DNA of 64,000 nucleotides from Phenylobacterium glaciei (lineage in GTDB: Bacteria > Pseudomonadota > Alphaproteobacteria > Caulobacterales > Caulobacteraceae), in the NCBI RefSeq assembly GCF_016772415.1, contig NZ_JAGSGD010000001.1:3311501-3375500 (forward strand). Direction: 5' to 3'. The position numbers were made by a program, and so were the translations under genes. Below, piece after piece: positions 18,523 to 27,515 of the stretch. The notes beneath the pieces were generated by a model, which was not told where the DNA came from, ran no database searches, and worked only from the letters and a program-made list of their open reading frames with translations. Positions within the stretch are counted from its first letter, which is position 1; every line of letters starts with the position of its first letter.

Positions 18523-21500
18523 CTACCCCCACTGCCCCCAGAGCGCCGCTTCCTGCGCCTTGGCCGTGGTGACCGAAGCGTCCTTGATATGGCCATAGCC
18601 GCGGATCTGCTGCGGGATCTGGGCGATCTGCACCGCCAGCGGCATCTTCTCGGCGCTGACGCCGGCCAGGATCCTGTCGAGCCCCGCCTCGTACTGCGCG
18701 ATCAGGCCGCGCTCCATCTTCCGCTCCTCGCTGTAGCCGAACAGGTCGAGCCCCGTGCCGCGCAGGCCCTTCAGCTTGGCGAGCATCGGGAAGCCGAAAT
18801 CCAGCATCCAGCCGCCGAAGGCGATCTTCTTGGGCCGGCCATTGGCGTCCTTCGGCGCGATGATCGGCGGGGCGAGCCAGACCTTGGCCTTGCCGCCCTT
18901 GAACGTGCCGTTCCTTTCGGCCTCGAACCGGCCGTCGGAATAGAGCCGGGCCACCTCGTACTCGTCCTTGTAAGCCATCAGCTTGTAGAGGTTCACCGCC
19001 ACCGAGCGGGTCAGGACCTCCGAGCCGAAGATGGCCTCGGCCTTGGCCACCTCTTCCACACGGTCGAGATAGCGCTTGGCATAGGCGGCGTTCTGGTAGG
19101 CGGTCAGCTCGCGGGCGCGGTGCGCGATCAGCTCGGCCAGGGGCATGGTCTCCGGCGTCGGGACATCGGCCTCGGCCTTGCCGCGCTCGGCGGGGTCGTA
19201 GGCCACCCGACGGCCCAGTTCGAAGGCCTGCAGATTGGCGTCGGCCTGGACGCCGTTCAGACGGATGGCGCGATAGACCGCCCGGCTGGAGATCGGGATC
19301 AACCCCTTCTGCCAGGCGAAGCCCACCATGATCATGTTGGCGTAGATGGCGTCGCCGAAGTGGGTCTCGGCCAGGTGGTGGGCCGGGCACTCGTCATAGC
19401 TCTTGGTGGCCGCCGCGATCCGCTTGGCCATGTTGCCCGCGTCGAAGCGCACGTCGCGGTCGGTGACGAAGTCGGCGGTGGGCGCGAAGTCCTCGTTGCC
19501 GCAGGCCACGGTGCGGTCCTTGGCGTAGAGCGACAAAGCGTCGGGTCCCGCCGCCGAGAGGATGTCGCAGGCGATCAGCACGTGGGCGGAGGCGGCGGGC
19601 ACGCGGCCGCCGACGACGGTGTCTTCCAGCTCGCCGATGCGGACGTGGGAGAACACCGCCCCGCCCTTCTGGGCCAGCCCCGTCATGTCCACCACCGAGG
19701 CGGCGCGGCCGTCCACGTGGGCGGCCATGGCCAGGATCGAGGCGACGGTGGTGACGCCGGTTCCCCCGATGCCGGTGAAGACGATGTTCTTCACCCCCTC
19801 CAGCGGCTCGAAGCTGGGCAGGGGGGTGGAGTCAGCCGTGAGCGCCGGCAGGGCCTTGGCCTGGGCGTTCTCGCCGCCCTCGATGGTGACGAAGGAGGGG
19901 CAGAAGCCGTCGAGGCAGGAATAGTCGGTGTTGCAGCTGGACTGGTTGATCTTCCGCTTGCGGCCGAACTCGGTGTTCAGCGGCTCGACGGAGACGCAGT
20001 TGGACACCTTGGAGCAGTCGCCGCAGCCCTCGCAGACCAGGGGGTTGATGAACACCCGCTTGGTGGCGGTCTCCATCGACCCGCGCTTGCGGCGCCGCCG
20101 CTTCTCGGTGGCGCAGACCTGGTCATAGAGCAGGACGGTGGTGCCGGGCGTGTCGCGCAGCATCTTCTGCACGGCGATCAGCTCCGACCGCGGCCGAACC
20201 TCCACGCCCGGCGCCAGGTCGGTGACGTGGTCGTAGCGGCTGGGATCGTCGGCGACGATCACCGTCTTGGCGATGCCCTCCGAGGCCAGCTGGCGGGTGA
20301 TCTGGGCCGGCGTGAAGCCGCTCTCGGCCTGCTGGCCCCCGGTCATGGCGACAGCGTCGTTGAACAGCAGCTTGTAGGTGATGTGGGACTTGGCGGCGAT
20401 CGAGGCGCGGACCGCCAGGGAGCCGGAGTGGTTGTAGGTCCCGTCGCCGAGGTTGGCGAAGACGTGGTTCTCCGTCGTGAAGGGCGCCGAGCCCACCCAG
20501 GTCAGGCCCTCGCCGCCCATGTGGCTATTCAGGTCGGTCTGCGGGTCGGAGAAGCTGGCCATGTAGTGGCAGCCGATCCCGGCCAGGGCCCGCGACCCCT
20601 CGGGAAGTCGGGTCGAGGTGTTGTGCGGACAGCCCGAGCAGAAGAACGGCTTGCGCTGCTGTTCGGCCGCCAGGGTCACCGCGGCCATGGAGGCGGCCGA
20701 CACCCGGCTCAGATAGTCGTGCACGCGGTCCATGTGCGCACCCGGCGGCAGGCGGTCGGCGATGGCCAGCGCCACCTCGGCCACCGACAGCGAGCCCAGC
20801 TGCGACAGCAGCGGATGGCCCACCTCGTCGGTCTTGCCGATGATGCGCGGCCGGGCGTGGGCCGGCAGGTCGTAGAGGGCGGCGCGGGCCTGGGTCTCGA
20901 TCAGCGGGCGCTTGTGCTCGATGACCATCAGGGTCTCGAGACCGGCGGCGAAGGCCTTCAGCCCCTGCGGCTCCAGCGGCCAGGGCATGCCGACCTTGTA
21001 GATGGAGACGCCCAGGCTGGCCGCTTCCTCGAAGCTGATGCGCATGGCCGCGAAGGCCTCGATCACGTCCTTATAGGCCTGGCCCGAACAGACGATGCCC
21101 AGGCGCGGCCGGGCGGCCGGCAGCACCACGCGGTCGATCCTGTTGGCGCGGGCGAAGGCCAGCGCCGCGGGCAGCTTCTGGGTGCGGAGCCGGCGCTCCT
21201 TGTCCAGCGGCTGGTCCTTCAGCCGGATGCCCAGGCCGCCGGTCGGCATCGAGAAGTTGGTGGGCAGGACGAACTTGTGGCGCGACAGATCCACGTCGAT
21301 GGTGACACCTGAGTCCATGGTGTCGGCGAGCGCGATCAGGCCCACCCAGAGGCCGGAATAGCGCGACATCGCATAGCCCAGCAGGCCGTAGTCCAGCACC
21401 TCCTGCACATCGGCCGGCGACAGCACCGGCATCTCGAAGTCCTGGAAGGCGAACTCCGACTGCGACGGCAGGGTCGAAGACTTGCAGGTGTGGTCGTCGC

Positions 21501-21933
21501 CGGCCACGGCCAGGACGCCGCCCTTGGGAAAGGTCCCGGCGAAGTTGGCGTGCTTGAAGGCGTCACCGGTGCGGTCGACCCCGGGCGCCTTGCCGTACCA
21601 CATGCCGTAGACACCATCGAACTTGGCGCCGGGGAACAGGTTGGCCTGCTGGCTGCCCCAGACGGCGGTGGCCGCCAGATCCTCGTTGAGGCCTTCCTTG
21701 AAGACCACCTCGCAGGCTTCCAGGTGTTTCTTCGCCCGCGTCGCCTGCTGGTCCAGGCCGCCCAGCGGCGAGCCGCGATAACCCGAAAGGAAACCCGCCG
21801 TGTTCAGGCCCGCCGCCTGGTCCAGGCGCCGCTGATCCATCAGAACCCGCAGCAAGGCCTGCACGCCGGTGATGAAAACCCGGCCCTGGCTGAGCAGAAA
21901 TTTGTCGTCTAGCGTCACATCCTGGTGCCGCAT
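18523..21933 (-). CDS. Indolepyruvate ferredoxin oxidoreductase, fused IorA-IorB type
   Basis: 1136 aa. The N-terminal two thirds carries the thiamine-diphosphate part (GYRGSPLGGLDQQ near the start; GIGCHYMASF and GDGTYNHSG for the cofactor pocket). A Cys-rich ferredoxin segment follows (CEGCGDCSKVSNC, then CNTDYSCLDGFC). The C-terminal part is the gamma-type POR domain, beginning VFTGIGGTGVTTVASILA. It converts aryl-pyruvates from aromatic amino-acid transamination to aryl-acetyl-CoA plus reduced ferredoxin. Full length for the aerobic fused type. An Lrp-family regulator is divergent at 22075. The start has AGGAAAG about 8 bases upstream. Confidence 0.95.
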   Translation of the reverse strand: MRHQDVTLDDKFLLSQGRVFITGVQALLRVLMDQRRLDQAAGLNTAGFLSGYRGSPLGGLDQQATRAKKHLEACEVVFKEGLNEDLAATAVWGSQQANLFPGAKFDGVYGMWYGKAPGVDRTGDAFKHANFAGTFPKGGVLAVAGDDHTCKSSTLPSQSEFAFQDFEMPVLSPADVQEVLDYGLLGYAMSRYSGLWVGLIALADTMDSGVTIDVDLSRHKFVLPTNFSMPTGGLGIRLKDQPLDKERRLRTQKLPAALAFARANRIDRVVLPAARPRLGIVCSGQAYKDVIEAFAAMRISFEEAASLGVSIYKVGMPWPLEPQGLKAFAAGLETLMVIEHKRPLIETQARAALYDLPAHARPRIIGKTDEVGHPLLSQLGSLSVAEVALAIADRLPPGAHMDRVHDYLSRVSAASMAAVTLAAEQQRKPFFCSGCPHNTSTRLPEGSRALAGIGCHYMASFSDPQTDLNSHMGGEGLTWVGSAPFTTENHVFANLGDGTYNHSGSLAVRASIAAKSHITYKLLFNDAVAMTGGQQAESGFTPAQITRQLASEGIAKTVIVADDPSRYDHVTDLAPGVEVRPRSELIAVQKMLRDTPGTTVLLYDQVCATEKRRRRKRGSMETATKRVFINPLVCEGCGDCSKVSNCVSVEPLNTEFGRKRKINQSSCNTDYSCLDGFCPSFVTIEGGENAQAKALPALTADSTPLPSFEPLEGVKNIVFTGIGGTGVTTVASILAMAAHVDGRAASVVDMTGLAQKGGAVFSHVRIGELEDTVVGGRVPAASAHVLIACDILSAAGPDALSLYAKDRTVACGNEDFAPTADFVTDRDVRFDAGNMAKRIAAATKSYDECPAHHLAETHFGDAIYANMIMVGFAWQKGLIPISSRAVYRAIRLNGVQADANLQAFELGRRVAYDPAERGKAEADVPTPETMPLAELIAHRARELTAYQNAAYAKRYLDRVEEVAKAEAIFGSEVLTRSVAVNLYKLMAYKDEYEVARLYSDGRFEAERNGTFKGGKAKVWLAPPIIAPKDANGRPKKIAFGGWMLDFGFPMLAKLKGLRGTGLDLFGYSEERKMERGLIAQYEAGLDRILAGVSAEKMPLAVQIAQIPQQIRGYGHIKDASVTTAKAQEAALWGQWG

Positions 21934-22008
21934 CGCAATTTCTTTCCTTTTGGGTTCCCTAACGAGGTTAGAAGATCATATAAGTGCGCAGCAATTGCTT
22001 GCCAAAGG

Positions 22009-22038
22009 CGTGCCCCCTGACAGCGGTTCCGGGGCACG
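22009..22038. promoter_or_regulatory. Inverted repeat in the ior/lrp divergent region
   Basis: CGTGCCCC and GGGGCACG form perfect 8-bp arms separated by 14 bases, between the divergent ior and lrp-type starts. A separate 10-bp palindrome AGCAATTGCT lies at 21990-21999. Either could be the binding site of the adjacent Lrp-family protein; the AT-containing one is closer to usual Lrp/AsnC sites. The function is inferred from position. Confidence 0.4.
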
Positions 22039-22074
22039 AATGACGCACAATAGCGCCAAGTGTGGGAGGAAAAC

Positions 22075-22572
22075 TTGTCTGAGGCCCTCGACGCCGTCGA
22101 TGCTAAGATTCTGGATCTTATCCAACATGACGCCGGACTGTCCGTCGCCGAGATCGCAGAGCGGGTCGGATTGTCCTCCAGCCCCTGCTGGCGCCGCATA
22201 AAGCGGCTGGAAGATTCCGGGATCATCCAGCGCCGCGTCACCATCCTGGACCGCGAGCTGCTGGGCCTGGGCTTTGAGGTCTACTGCACCGTCAAGCTCA
22301 GCCTGCCCACCAAGGACAACCTCAACGACTTCGAGACCGCCATCACCAAGCTGGCCGAGGTGGTGCAGTGCGCCACGGTCACCGGCTCGGCCGACTACGA
22401 ACTGCGCGTCGTCACCCGCGACATGCACGCCTTCGACGACTTCCTGCGCGACAAGATCCTGTCGCTCGGCCTGGTCTCCAACATCGAGAGCCGGATCGTC
22501 ATACGATCGGTGAAGAACACGACCGCCGCGCCGCTCGGCCTCGTCAGTCCGTATGTGAGCGCCCACTCCTAG
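22075..22572 (+). CDS. Lrp/AsnC-family transcriptional regulator
   Basis: 165 aa from a TTG start. The start is set by GGAGG at 22065-22069 with 5 bases to the TTG; the alternative GTG at 22060 lies before that site. N-terminal winged HTH: LDAVDAKILDLIQHDAGLSVAEIAERVG and SSSPCWRRIKRLEDSGII. The C-terminal RAM ligand domain includes VVQCATVTGSADYELRVV and SRIVIRSVKNTTAAPL. It probably senses an amino acid and controls the divergent ior gene, an arrangement common in alphaproteobacteria. The pirin gene follows after 12 bases and may share the transcript. Confidence 0.9.
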   Translation: MSEALDAVDAKILDLIQHDAGLSVAEIAERVGLSSSPCWRRIKRLEDSGIIQRRVTILDRELLGLGFEVYCTVKLSLPTKDNLNDFETAITKLAEVVQCATVTGSADYELRVVTRDMHAFDDFLRDKILSLGLVSNIESRIVIRSVKNTTAAPLGLVSPYVSAHS

Positions 22573-22584
22573 GGTTTCCTTCCG

Positions 22585-23475
22585 ATGATCGACCTCGTCA
22601 TTGAACAACGCCGCAAAGACCTCGGCGGGTTCGAGGTGGGACGTGTCCTGCCGTTCCATGCGCACCGGATGGTCGGGCCCTTCATCTTCTTCGACCACAT
22701 GGGCCCGGCCGATTTCACCGCCGGCTTCCCGCGCAGCGTCGACGTCCGCCCGCACCCGCACATCGGCCTGTCCACCGTCAGCTACCTGTTCGAAGGCCAG
22801 ATGACCCATCGCGACTCCGTGGGCGCCACCCAGGTGGTGAACCCCGGCGAGGTGAACTGGATGACCGCCGGCCGCGGCATCACCCACTCCGAGCGCTTCG
22901 AGGACCTGCGCGCCCACGGCGGCCGGATGGACGGCATCCAGACCTGGGTCGCCCTGCCCGACGGCCAGGAGGAGATCGACCCGGCCTTCTACCACCACAA
23001 CGTCGCCGACCTGCCCACCCACGAGGAGAACGGCATGTGGGCCCGGCTGATCGTCGGCAAGGCCTTCGGGGCCGAAGCCAAGGTCAAGACCCACTCGCCG
23101 ATCTTCTATGTCCACTGGGCCCTTGCCGCCGGCGCCAAGGCGCAGCTGCCGGCGGAGTATCCCGAGCGCGCGGCCTACGTCGCCCGCGGCGAGGTCGAGG
23201 TGCTGGGCCACACCTATCGCGAAGGCCAGATGATCGTCTTCAAGCCGGGCGAGCCGGTGCTGTTCACCGCCGTCACGCCCGCCATCGTCATGCTGCTGGG
23301 GGGCGAGCCGGTGGGGCCGCGCTTCATCGAGTGGAACTTCGTCTCCTCGTCCCAGGACCGCATCGAGCAGGCCAAGGCCGACTGGCGCGCCGGCCGCATG
23401 AAGCTGCCCGACGCCGACGACCAGGAATTCATCCCCCTGCCCGAGCCCTCGCCGCCCGCCAACCCGATGAGCTAG
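22585..23475 (+). CDS. Pirin-family protein
   Basis: 296 aa, full-length bicupin. The N-terminal cupin shows GPFIFFDHMGPADF, VRPHPHIGLSTVSYLFEG and GITHSERF, supplying the metal-binding His residues (HPHIG and the later THSE) of pirins. The C-terminal cupin is more divergent (GEVEVLGHTYREGQMIVF). Some pirins have quercetinase or regulatory activity, but the function of this one is not determined. It is 12 bases downstream of the Lrp-type regulator. A 31-bp family A hairpin follows, which separates it from the convergent merR-like gene. Confidence 0.92.
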   Translation: MIDLVIEQRRKDLGGFEVGRVLPFHAHRMVGPFIFFDHMGPADFTAGFPRSVDVRPHPHIGLSTVSYLFEGQMTHRDSVGATQVVNPGEVNWMTAGRGITHSERFEDLRAHGGRMDGIQTWVALPDGQEEIDPAFYHHNVADLPTHEENGMWARLIVGKAFGAEAKVKTHSPIFYVHWALAAGAKAQLPAEYPERAAYVARGEVEVLGHTYREGQMIVFKPGEPVLFTAVTPAIVMLLGGEPVGPRFIEWNFVSSSQDRIEQAKADWRAGRMKLPDADDQEFIPLPEPSPPANPMS

Positions 23476-23497
23476 GCCTGACTTCATTTTTTAGGAT

Positions 23498-23528
23498 CGT
23501 CATCCTCGGGCTTGTCCCGAGGATGACG
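23498..23528. repeat. Minimal family A repeat: perfect 13-bp hairpin
   Basis: CGTCATCCTCGGG and its exact complement are separated by CTTGT. This is one end of the longer family A elements standing alone. It lies between the convergent pirin and MerR genes and ends 1 base before the MerR stop codon. No T-run follows on either strand, so simple intrinsic termination is not supported, though a strong RNA hairpin would protect 3' ends. Confidence 0.85.
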
Positions 23529-23529
23529 T

Positions 23530-23940
23530 TCAGGGGTCGGCCTCGAAGGCCGCCAGGATCGGGCACGGTCCGGCGGCGTTGGCGCCACAGGCCTTGGCCA
23601 GCCGCTGCAGCCCGGCCCGCGCGGCGGTCAGCTCGGCGATCTTGGCGTCCAGGGCCCCGATCCGCTCGGTCGCCAGTTCGCGGGCCCGGGCGCGATCCTC
23701 GCCGGCGTCCAGCGCCATGAGCTCTTCGATCTGCTCCAGGGTGAAGCCCGCCGCCTGGGCCGAGCGGATGAACCGCAACCGGCGCAGGTCTTGCTCGCCA
23801 TAGCGCCGCACGCCGCCGCCCAGTCCGCCGCTCTGCGGTCGGTCGGGCGTCTCCAGCAGGCCGCGCCGCTGGTAGTAGCGGACGGTTTCGACCCCCACCC
23901 CGCCTTCGCGCGCCAGCCCCGCAATCGTTGTCGTTTTCAT
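23530..23940 (-). CDS. MerR-family regulator, mercury-type but lacking one ligand cysteine
   Basis: 136 aa. The N-terminal winged HTH (TIAGLAREGGVGVETVRYYQRRGLLETP) and the FTLEQIEELMALD helix are very close to mercury-type MerR. The C-terminal end has the pair in CGANAAGPCPILAAF, equivalent to MerR Cys117 and Cys126. The third mercury ligand (Cys82 in Tn501 MerR) falls in DAGEDRARA, where no Cys is present. It may therefore sense another thiol-reactive signal. The start was placed at MKTTTIAGL because the frame upstream runs through the operator. It is divergent from a membrane glutaredoxin whose promoter carries a mer-like operator. Confidence 0.88.
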   Translation of the reverse strand: MKTTTIAGLAREGGVGVETVRYYQRRGLLETPDRPQSGGLGGGVRRYGEQDLRRLRFIRSAQAAGFTLEQIEELMALDAGEDRARARELATERIGALDAKIAELTAARAGLQRLAKACGANAAGPCPILAAFEADP

Positions 23941-23943
23941 CCC

Positions 23944-23975
23944 TTGACCCCGTACCATGGTACGGCCCCTACATG
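23944..23975 (+). promoter_or_regulatory. mer-type promoter/operator
   Basis: A -35-like TTGACC (23944-23949) is followed by the perfect 16-bp palindrome CCGTACCATGGTACGG (23950-23965) and a -10-like TACATG (23970-23975). The 20-bp spacer is overlong, the hallmark of promoters activated by DNA-distorting MerR proteins. The dyad resembles the known mer operator, where TTGACTCCGTAC precedes a GTACGG arm. The site reads toward the glutaredoxin-MauE gene at 24014 and abuts the divergent merR start. Confidence 0.75.
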
Positions 23976-24013
23976 GGGTGGGTCCGATCCCGGACAAGCT
24001 GGAACGATCCCCA

Positions 24014-24754
24014 ATGAACGCCCCCCGCCAAGCCGTCCTCTACCGCATGGTCATGCCCGACCACACCTGCCCCTACGGTCTCAAGGCCCGCCATCTGCTT
24101 AAGAGCCGGGGCTACAAGGTCGAGGACCACTGGCTGAAAACCCGCGAGGAAACCGACGCCTTCAAGGCGCAGCACGACGTGAAGACCACCCCCCAGACCT
24201 TCATCGATGGCGTGCGGATCGGCGGCCACGACGACCTGCGCCGCTACCTGGGCCTCAAGGTCCCCGACCCCAAGGCCAAGTCCTACACCCCGGTTCTGGT
24301 GGTGTTCGCCGTCACCGCCTTGATGGCTCTGGCGCTCAGCTACGCGTCGTTCGGCAATCCCCTGACGATGCGCGCGGGCGAGTGGTTCATCGGCCTGTCG
24401 ATGATGGCCCTGGCCATGCTGAAGCTGCAGAACCCCGAGAGCTTCGCCACCATGTTCCTGAACTATGACCTGCTGGCCAAGCGCTGGGTCCCCTACGGCC
24501 GGATCTACCCGTTCGCGGAGCTCGGCGCCGGCGCCCTGATGGTGGCCGGCGTCTTCACCTGGCTGTCCGCGCCCGTCGCCCTCATCATCGGCGGAATCGG
24601 CGCGGTCTCGGTGATCAAGGCGGTCTATGTCGACGGGCGCGAGCTCAAATGCGCCTGCGTCGGCGGCGACAGCAATGTGCCCCTGGGCTTCCTGTCGCTC
24701 ACCGAGAACCTGATGATGATCGCCATGGCGATCTGGATGCTGGCGATGGCCTAA
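24014..24754 (+). CDS. Glutaredoxin-MauE/DoxX membrane fusion protein
   Basis: 246 aa. Residues about 8-80 form a glutaredoxin domain with DHTCPYGLKARHLL (redox Cys19 in a CPYG motif) and the cis-Pro segment KTTPQTFIDGVRIGG. Four hydrophobic spans follow, of the MauE type, including the CxC segment LKCACVGGDSNVPLGFLSL near the C-terminus. It sits in the inner membrane with the thioredoxin-like domain probably on the cytoplasmic side. The likely role is thiol/disulfide transfer or handling of a thiol-reactive ion. It is the only gene downstream of the mer-type promoter. The start at 24014 begins the glutaredoxin strand; an upstream ATG lies within the operator. Confidence 0.85.
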   Translation: MNAPRQAVLYRMVMPDHTCPYGLKARHLLKSRGYKVEDHWLKTREETDAFKAQHDVKTTPQTFIDGVRIGGHDDLRRYLGLKVPDPKAKSYTPVLVVFAVTALMALALSYASFGNPLTMRAGEWFIGLSMMALAMLKLQNPESFATMFLNYDLLAKRWVPYGRIYPFAELGAGALMVAGVFTWLSAPVALIIGGIGAVSVIKAVYVDGRELKCACVGGDSNVPLGFLSLTENLMMIAMAIWMLAMA

Positions 24755-24757
24755 AGG

Positions 24758-25381
24758 CTAGGTCGCCAGCGCCTTTCGCGTCTGGTTCCAGTACTGCCAG
24801 CCGGTGATCAGCGTCACGATGGCCGCGACCCACAGGGTGGTGTGGGCGAACAGGGTCACGGGCTCGCGGATCGCCGGATCGGCCGGCAGTTGGAAGGCGC
24901 CCCAGGAGGCCACCAGCAACTCCGCGCCGAGGCCCACCAGTTGCAGGGTGGTCTTCCACTTGGCCAGCAGGGTGACGGGCAGCTTGATCCCCTTGCCGGC
25001 GCCGACCTCGCGCAGGGCGCTGACCGTGAACTCGCGGAACAGGATCAGGCCCACCGGCAGCACCACCGCCGGCTGGGCGCCCAGCGCCATCAGGCCCAAC
25101 ACCGCGCCGGCCACCAGCACCTTGTCGCCGATCGGATCGAGGATCGCCCCCCAGACCGTGACCGCGTCCAGCTTGCGCGCCAGCCAGCCGTCGAAATAAT
25201 CGGTCACCGCGGCGATCACAAAGGCCCAGAAGGCGAACCTCTGCAGGGCGAACTGGGTCTCAGGTGTGAGCCGCTCACTCACATAGGGCACGCCGCCCGC
25301 CGCCGCAGCCAGGGCCACGAACATGAGGACCGTCAGGATCAGGCGGCCGGTGGACAGGATGTTGGGCAGGGACTTCATCAT
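24758..25381 (-). CDS. pgsA: CDP-diacylglycerol-glycerol-3-phosphate 3-phosphatidyltransferase
   Basis: 207 aa inner-membrane enzyme that makes phosphatidylglycerol phosphate, the committed step to PG and cardiolipin. The CDP-alcohol phosphotransferase motif is complete: TDYFDGWLARKLDAVTVWGA then ILDPIGDK, giving the D-G-AR-G-D-D set. The N-terminus NILSTGRLILT is typical of PgsA (usually NxxTxxR). There are about five membrane spans. Two adjacent ATG codons (25381 and 25378) are possible starts. It converges on the glutaredoxin-MauE gene with 3 bases between stops, and lies downstream of uvrC across a family A repeat. Confidence 0.93.
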   Translation of the reverse strand: MMKSLPNILSTGRLILTVLMFVALAAAAGGVPYVSERLTPETQFALQRFAFWAFVIAAVTDYFDGWLARKLDAVTVWGAILDPIGDKVLVAGAVLGLMALGAQPAVVLPVGLILFREFTVSALREVGAGKGIKLPVTLLAKWKTTLQLVGLGAELLVASWGAFQLPADPAIREPVTLFAHTTLWVAAIVTLITGWQYWNQTRKALAT

Positions 25382-25455
25382 CGCACTCTAACGCGCCAGT
25401 GCAGCTTCCGTCGCTAGGGGTGTGTGCGATAGGCACACCCCTCCCCCCAAATGAA

Positions 25456-25581
25456 CGTCATCCTCGGGCTTGTCCCGAGGATCCATGATCTCCGCTTGGC
25501 CTCAGAGGGCGCGAACCTCGCCGCCGAGCGTCATCGTCACCACGGTGTTGATGGATCCTCGGGACAAGCCCGAGGATGACG
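25456..25581. repeat. Family A palindromic intergenic repeat, copy 3
   Basis: 126 bp. Left end CGTCATCCTCGGGcttgt..., right end ...acaagCCCGAGGATGACG, perfectly complementary over the outer 13 bases. The centre shares CAGAGGGCGCG and CACGGTGTT with copy 4 at 28454, so the whole element, and not just the arms, has been duplicated. It lies between uvrC and pgsA on the same strand. Confidence 0.92.
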
Positions 25582-25593
25582 ATCAGAGAGTCC

Positions 25594-27462
25594 CTAGCTC
25601 TTCCGGAAGAAGTCGAAGATCCGCTGGGCCAGGGGTTCGCTGACCCCGTCGACCTTCATGATGTCGTCCACCGAGGCTCTGGACACCCCACGCGCCGAGC
25701 CGAAGGCGTGCAGCAGGGCGCGCTTGCGGCCGGGGCCTACGCCCTCGATCTCGTCGAGGGGGTTCTTCTTCATGTCGATGGACCGCTTGATGCGGTGGGT
25801 GCCGATGGCGAAGCGGTGGGCCTCGTCGCGCAGCCTCTGCAGGTAATAGAGAACCGGCGACTTGGGCTCGAGCATGAACTGCGGCTTGCCGGCCACATGG
25901 AACCGCTCGAGGCCCGCGTCACGGTCAGGACCCTTGGCCACCCCCACCACCGGGATGTCGTCCACCCCCAGGTCGGCCATCACCTCCATCACCGCCGAGA
26001 TCTGGCCGGCGCCGCCATCGATCAGCACCAGGTCGGGCCGCGGGCTGGAGGCCTCTCCGGTCTCCTCCTCCTTGACCATCCGGCCGAAGCGGCGGCGCAG
26101 CACCTCCTTCATCATCCCGAAGTCGTCGCCCGGGGTGAGGTCCGTGCCCTTGATGTTGAACTTGCGGTACTGGTTCTTGTTGAAGCCCTCAGGCCCGGCC
26201 ACGATCATGCCGCCCACGGCGTTGGTGCCCATGATGTGGCTGTTGTCGTAGACCTCGATCCGCTCGGGCGGGGCCTCCAGGCCAAACGCCTCGCAGACCC
26301 CGGCCAGCAGCTTTCCCTGGGCAGAGCTCTCGCTCATCTTCCGTCCCAGCGCCTCGCGGGCGTTGGTCAGGGCGTGGTCCACCAGGCCCTTCTTCTCCCC
26401 CTTCTGCGGCCGGGTGATCTCCACCTTGCGGCCGGCCTTCAGGGTGAAGGCCTCGTTCAGCAGCTCCCGCTCGGCCGGCGCCACATTGGTCAGGATCAGG
26501 CGCGGGATCGGCTTGTCGTCGTAGAACTGGCCGAGGAAGGCGCTCATCACGTCGGTGTCCTCGTCGGACTTGTCGACCCGGGGGAAGTAGGCGCGGTTGC
26601 CCCAGTTCTGGCCGGCCCGGAAGAAGAACACCTGGACGCAGGCCTGCCCGCCCTCGGCGAACAGGGCGAAGACGTCGGCCTCGTCCAGGGTCTCGGGATT
26701 GATCTGCTGTTCCTGGGCGACGGAGGCCAGCGCCCGGATGCGGTCGCGCAGGCGGCCGGCGCGCTCGAACTCCATCTCGTCGGAGGCCGCCTGCATCTCC
26801 TCCGACATCCTGGAGATCACCGCCCGGCTCTTGCCGCGCAGGAAGTCCTCGGCCTGGTCCACCAGGGCCGAATAGTCCTCCAGGCTGACGAGCCCCGTAC
26901 AGGGCGCGGCGCAGCGCTTGATCTGGTGCAGCATGCAGGGCCGGGTGCGGCTCTCATAGACGCTGTCGGAGCACGACCGCAGCAGGAAGGCCTTCTGCAG
27001 GGTGTTCAGCGTGCGGTTCACCGCCCAGGCGCTGGCGAAGGGGCCGAAATAGTCGCCCTTGATGGTGTGCGCGCCGCGGTGCTTGCGCAGCTGGGCGGCC
27101 GGATGCTCGCGCCGGATGACGATCTCCGGAAAGCTCTTGTCGTCCCGCAGCAGCACATTGAAGCGCGGCTTCAGCTGCTTGATCAGGTTGATCTCGAGGA
27201 ACAGGGCGTCGGTCTCGGTGCGGACCGTGACGAACTCCATGGACCGGGTCAGGTCCACCATCAGGGCGATGCGCTGGGTGTGGAAGCGGCCCTGCGCGTA
27301 CTGGATCACCCGCTTCTTCAGCGAGCGCGCCTTGCCGACATAGAGAACCTCGCCGTCCTCGCCCATCATGCGGTAGACGCCCGGGCTGTCCGGCAGGCGC
27401 TTCACCTCATCGGCAATCAGGGCCGCGCCCTTCAGGGGCGCCAGGGTCGTGTCCGTCGGCAT
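25594..27462 (-). CDS. uvrC: Excinuclease ABC subunit C
   Basis: 622 aa, full length. The N-terminal GIY-YIG nuclease has SPGVYRMMG and [14 protein letters not shown] for the 3' incision. The central Cys-rich start ([13 protein letters not shown]) and UVR region ([16 protein letters not shown], about 200-240) contact UvrB. The C-terminal RNase H-like nuclease for the 5' incision shows [20 protein letters not shown] and [10 protein letters not shown] with catalytic acidic residues. A helix-hairpin-helix pair ([20 protein letters not shown] and [12 protein letters not shown]) ends the protein. It works with UvrA and UvrB in nucleotide excision repair. It is separated from pgsA by a repeat and from the upstream epimerase by 53 bases. 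Confidence 0.97.
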   Translation of the reverse strand: MPTDTTLAPLKGAALIADEVKRLPDSPGVYRMMGEDGEVLYVGKARSLKKRVIQYAQGRFHTQRIALMVDLTRSMEFVTVRTETDALFLEINLIKQLKPRFNVLLRDDKSFPEIVIRREHPAAQLRKHRGAHTIKGDYFGPFASAWAVNRTLNTLQKAFLLRSCSDSVYESRTRPCMLHQIKRCAAPCTGLVSLEDYSALVDQAEDFLRGKSRAVISRMSEEMQAASDEMEFERAGRLRDRIRALASVAQEQQINPETLDEADVFALFAEGGQACVQVFFFRAGQNWGNRAYFPRVDKSDEDTDVMSAFLGQFYDDKPIPRLILTNVAPAERELLNEAFTLKAGRKVEITRPQKGEKKGLVDHALTNAREALGRKMSESSAQGKLLAGVCEAFGLEAPPERIEVYDNSHIMGTNAVGGMIVAGPEGFNKNQYRKFNIKGTDLTPGDDFGMMKEVLRRRFGRMVKEEETGEASSPRPDLVLIDGGAGQISAVMEVMADLGVDDIPVVGVAKGPDRDAGLERFHVAGKPQFMLEPKSPVLYYLQRLRDEAHRFAIGTHRIKRSIDMKKNPLDEIEGVGPGRKRALLHAFGSARGVSRASVDDIMKVDGVSEPLAQRIFDFFRKS

Positions 27463-27515
27463 GGCGCAGATATAGGCGAGTCCGCGCTCGTGCGCAGCGG
27501 CGACGCGACCTTTCG

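Noticed and set aside
18481..21312. 943-codon open frame on the plus strand
   Set aside because: It is antisense to the full-length indolepyruvate oxidoreductase; its translation is a His/Gly/Arg/Val-rich shadow with no domains.
23530..24754. Mercury resistance (mer) operon
   Set aside because: No merA, merT or merP is present and the MerR lacks the Cys82 equivalent; only the regulator type and operator resemble mer.
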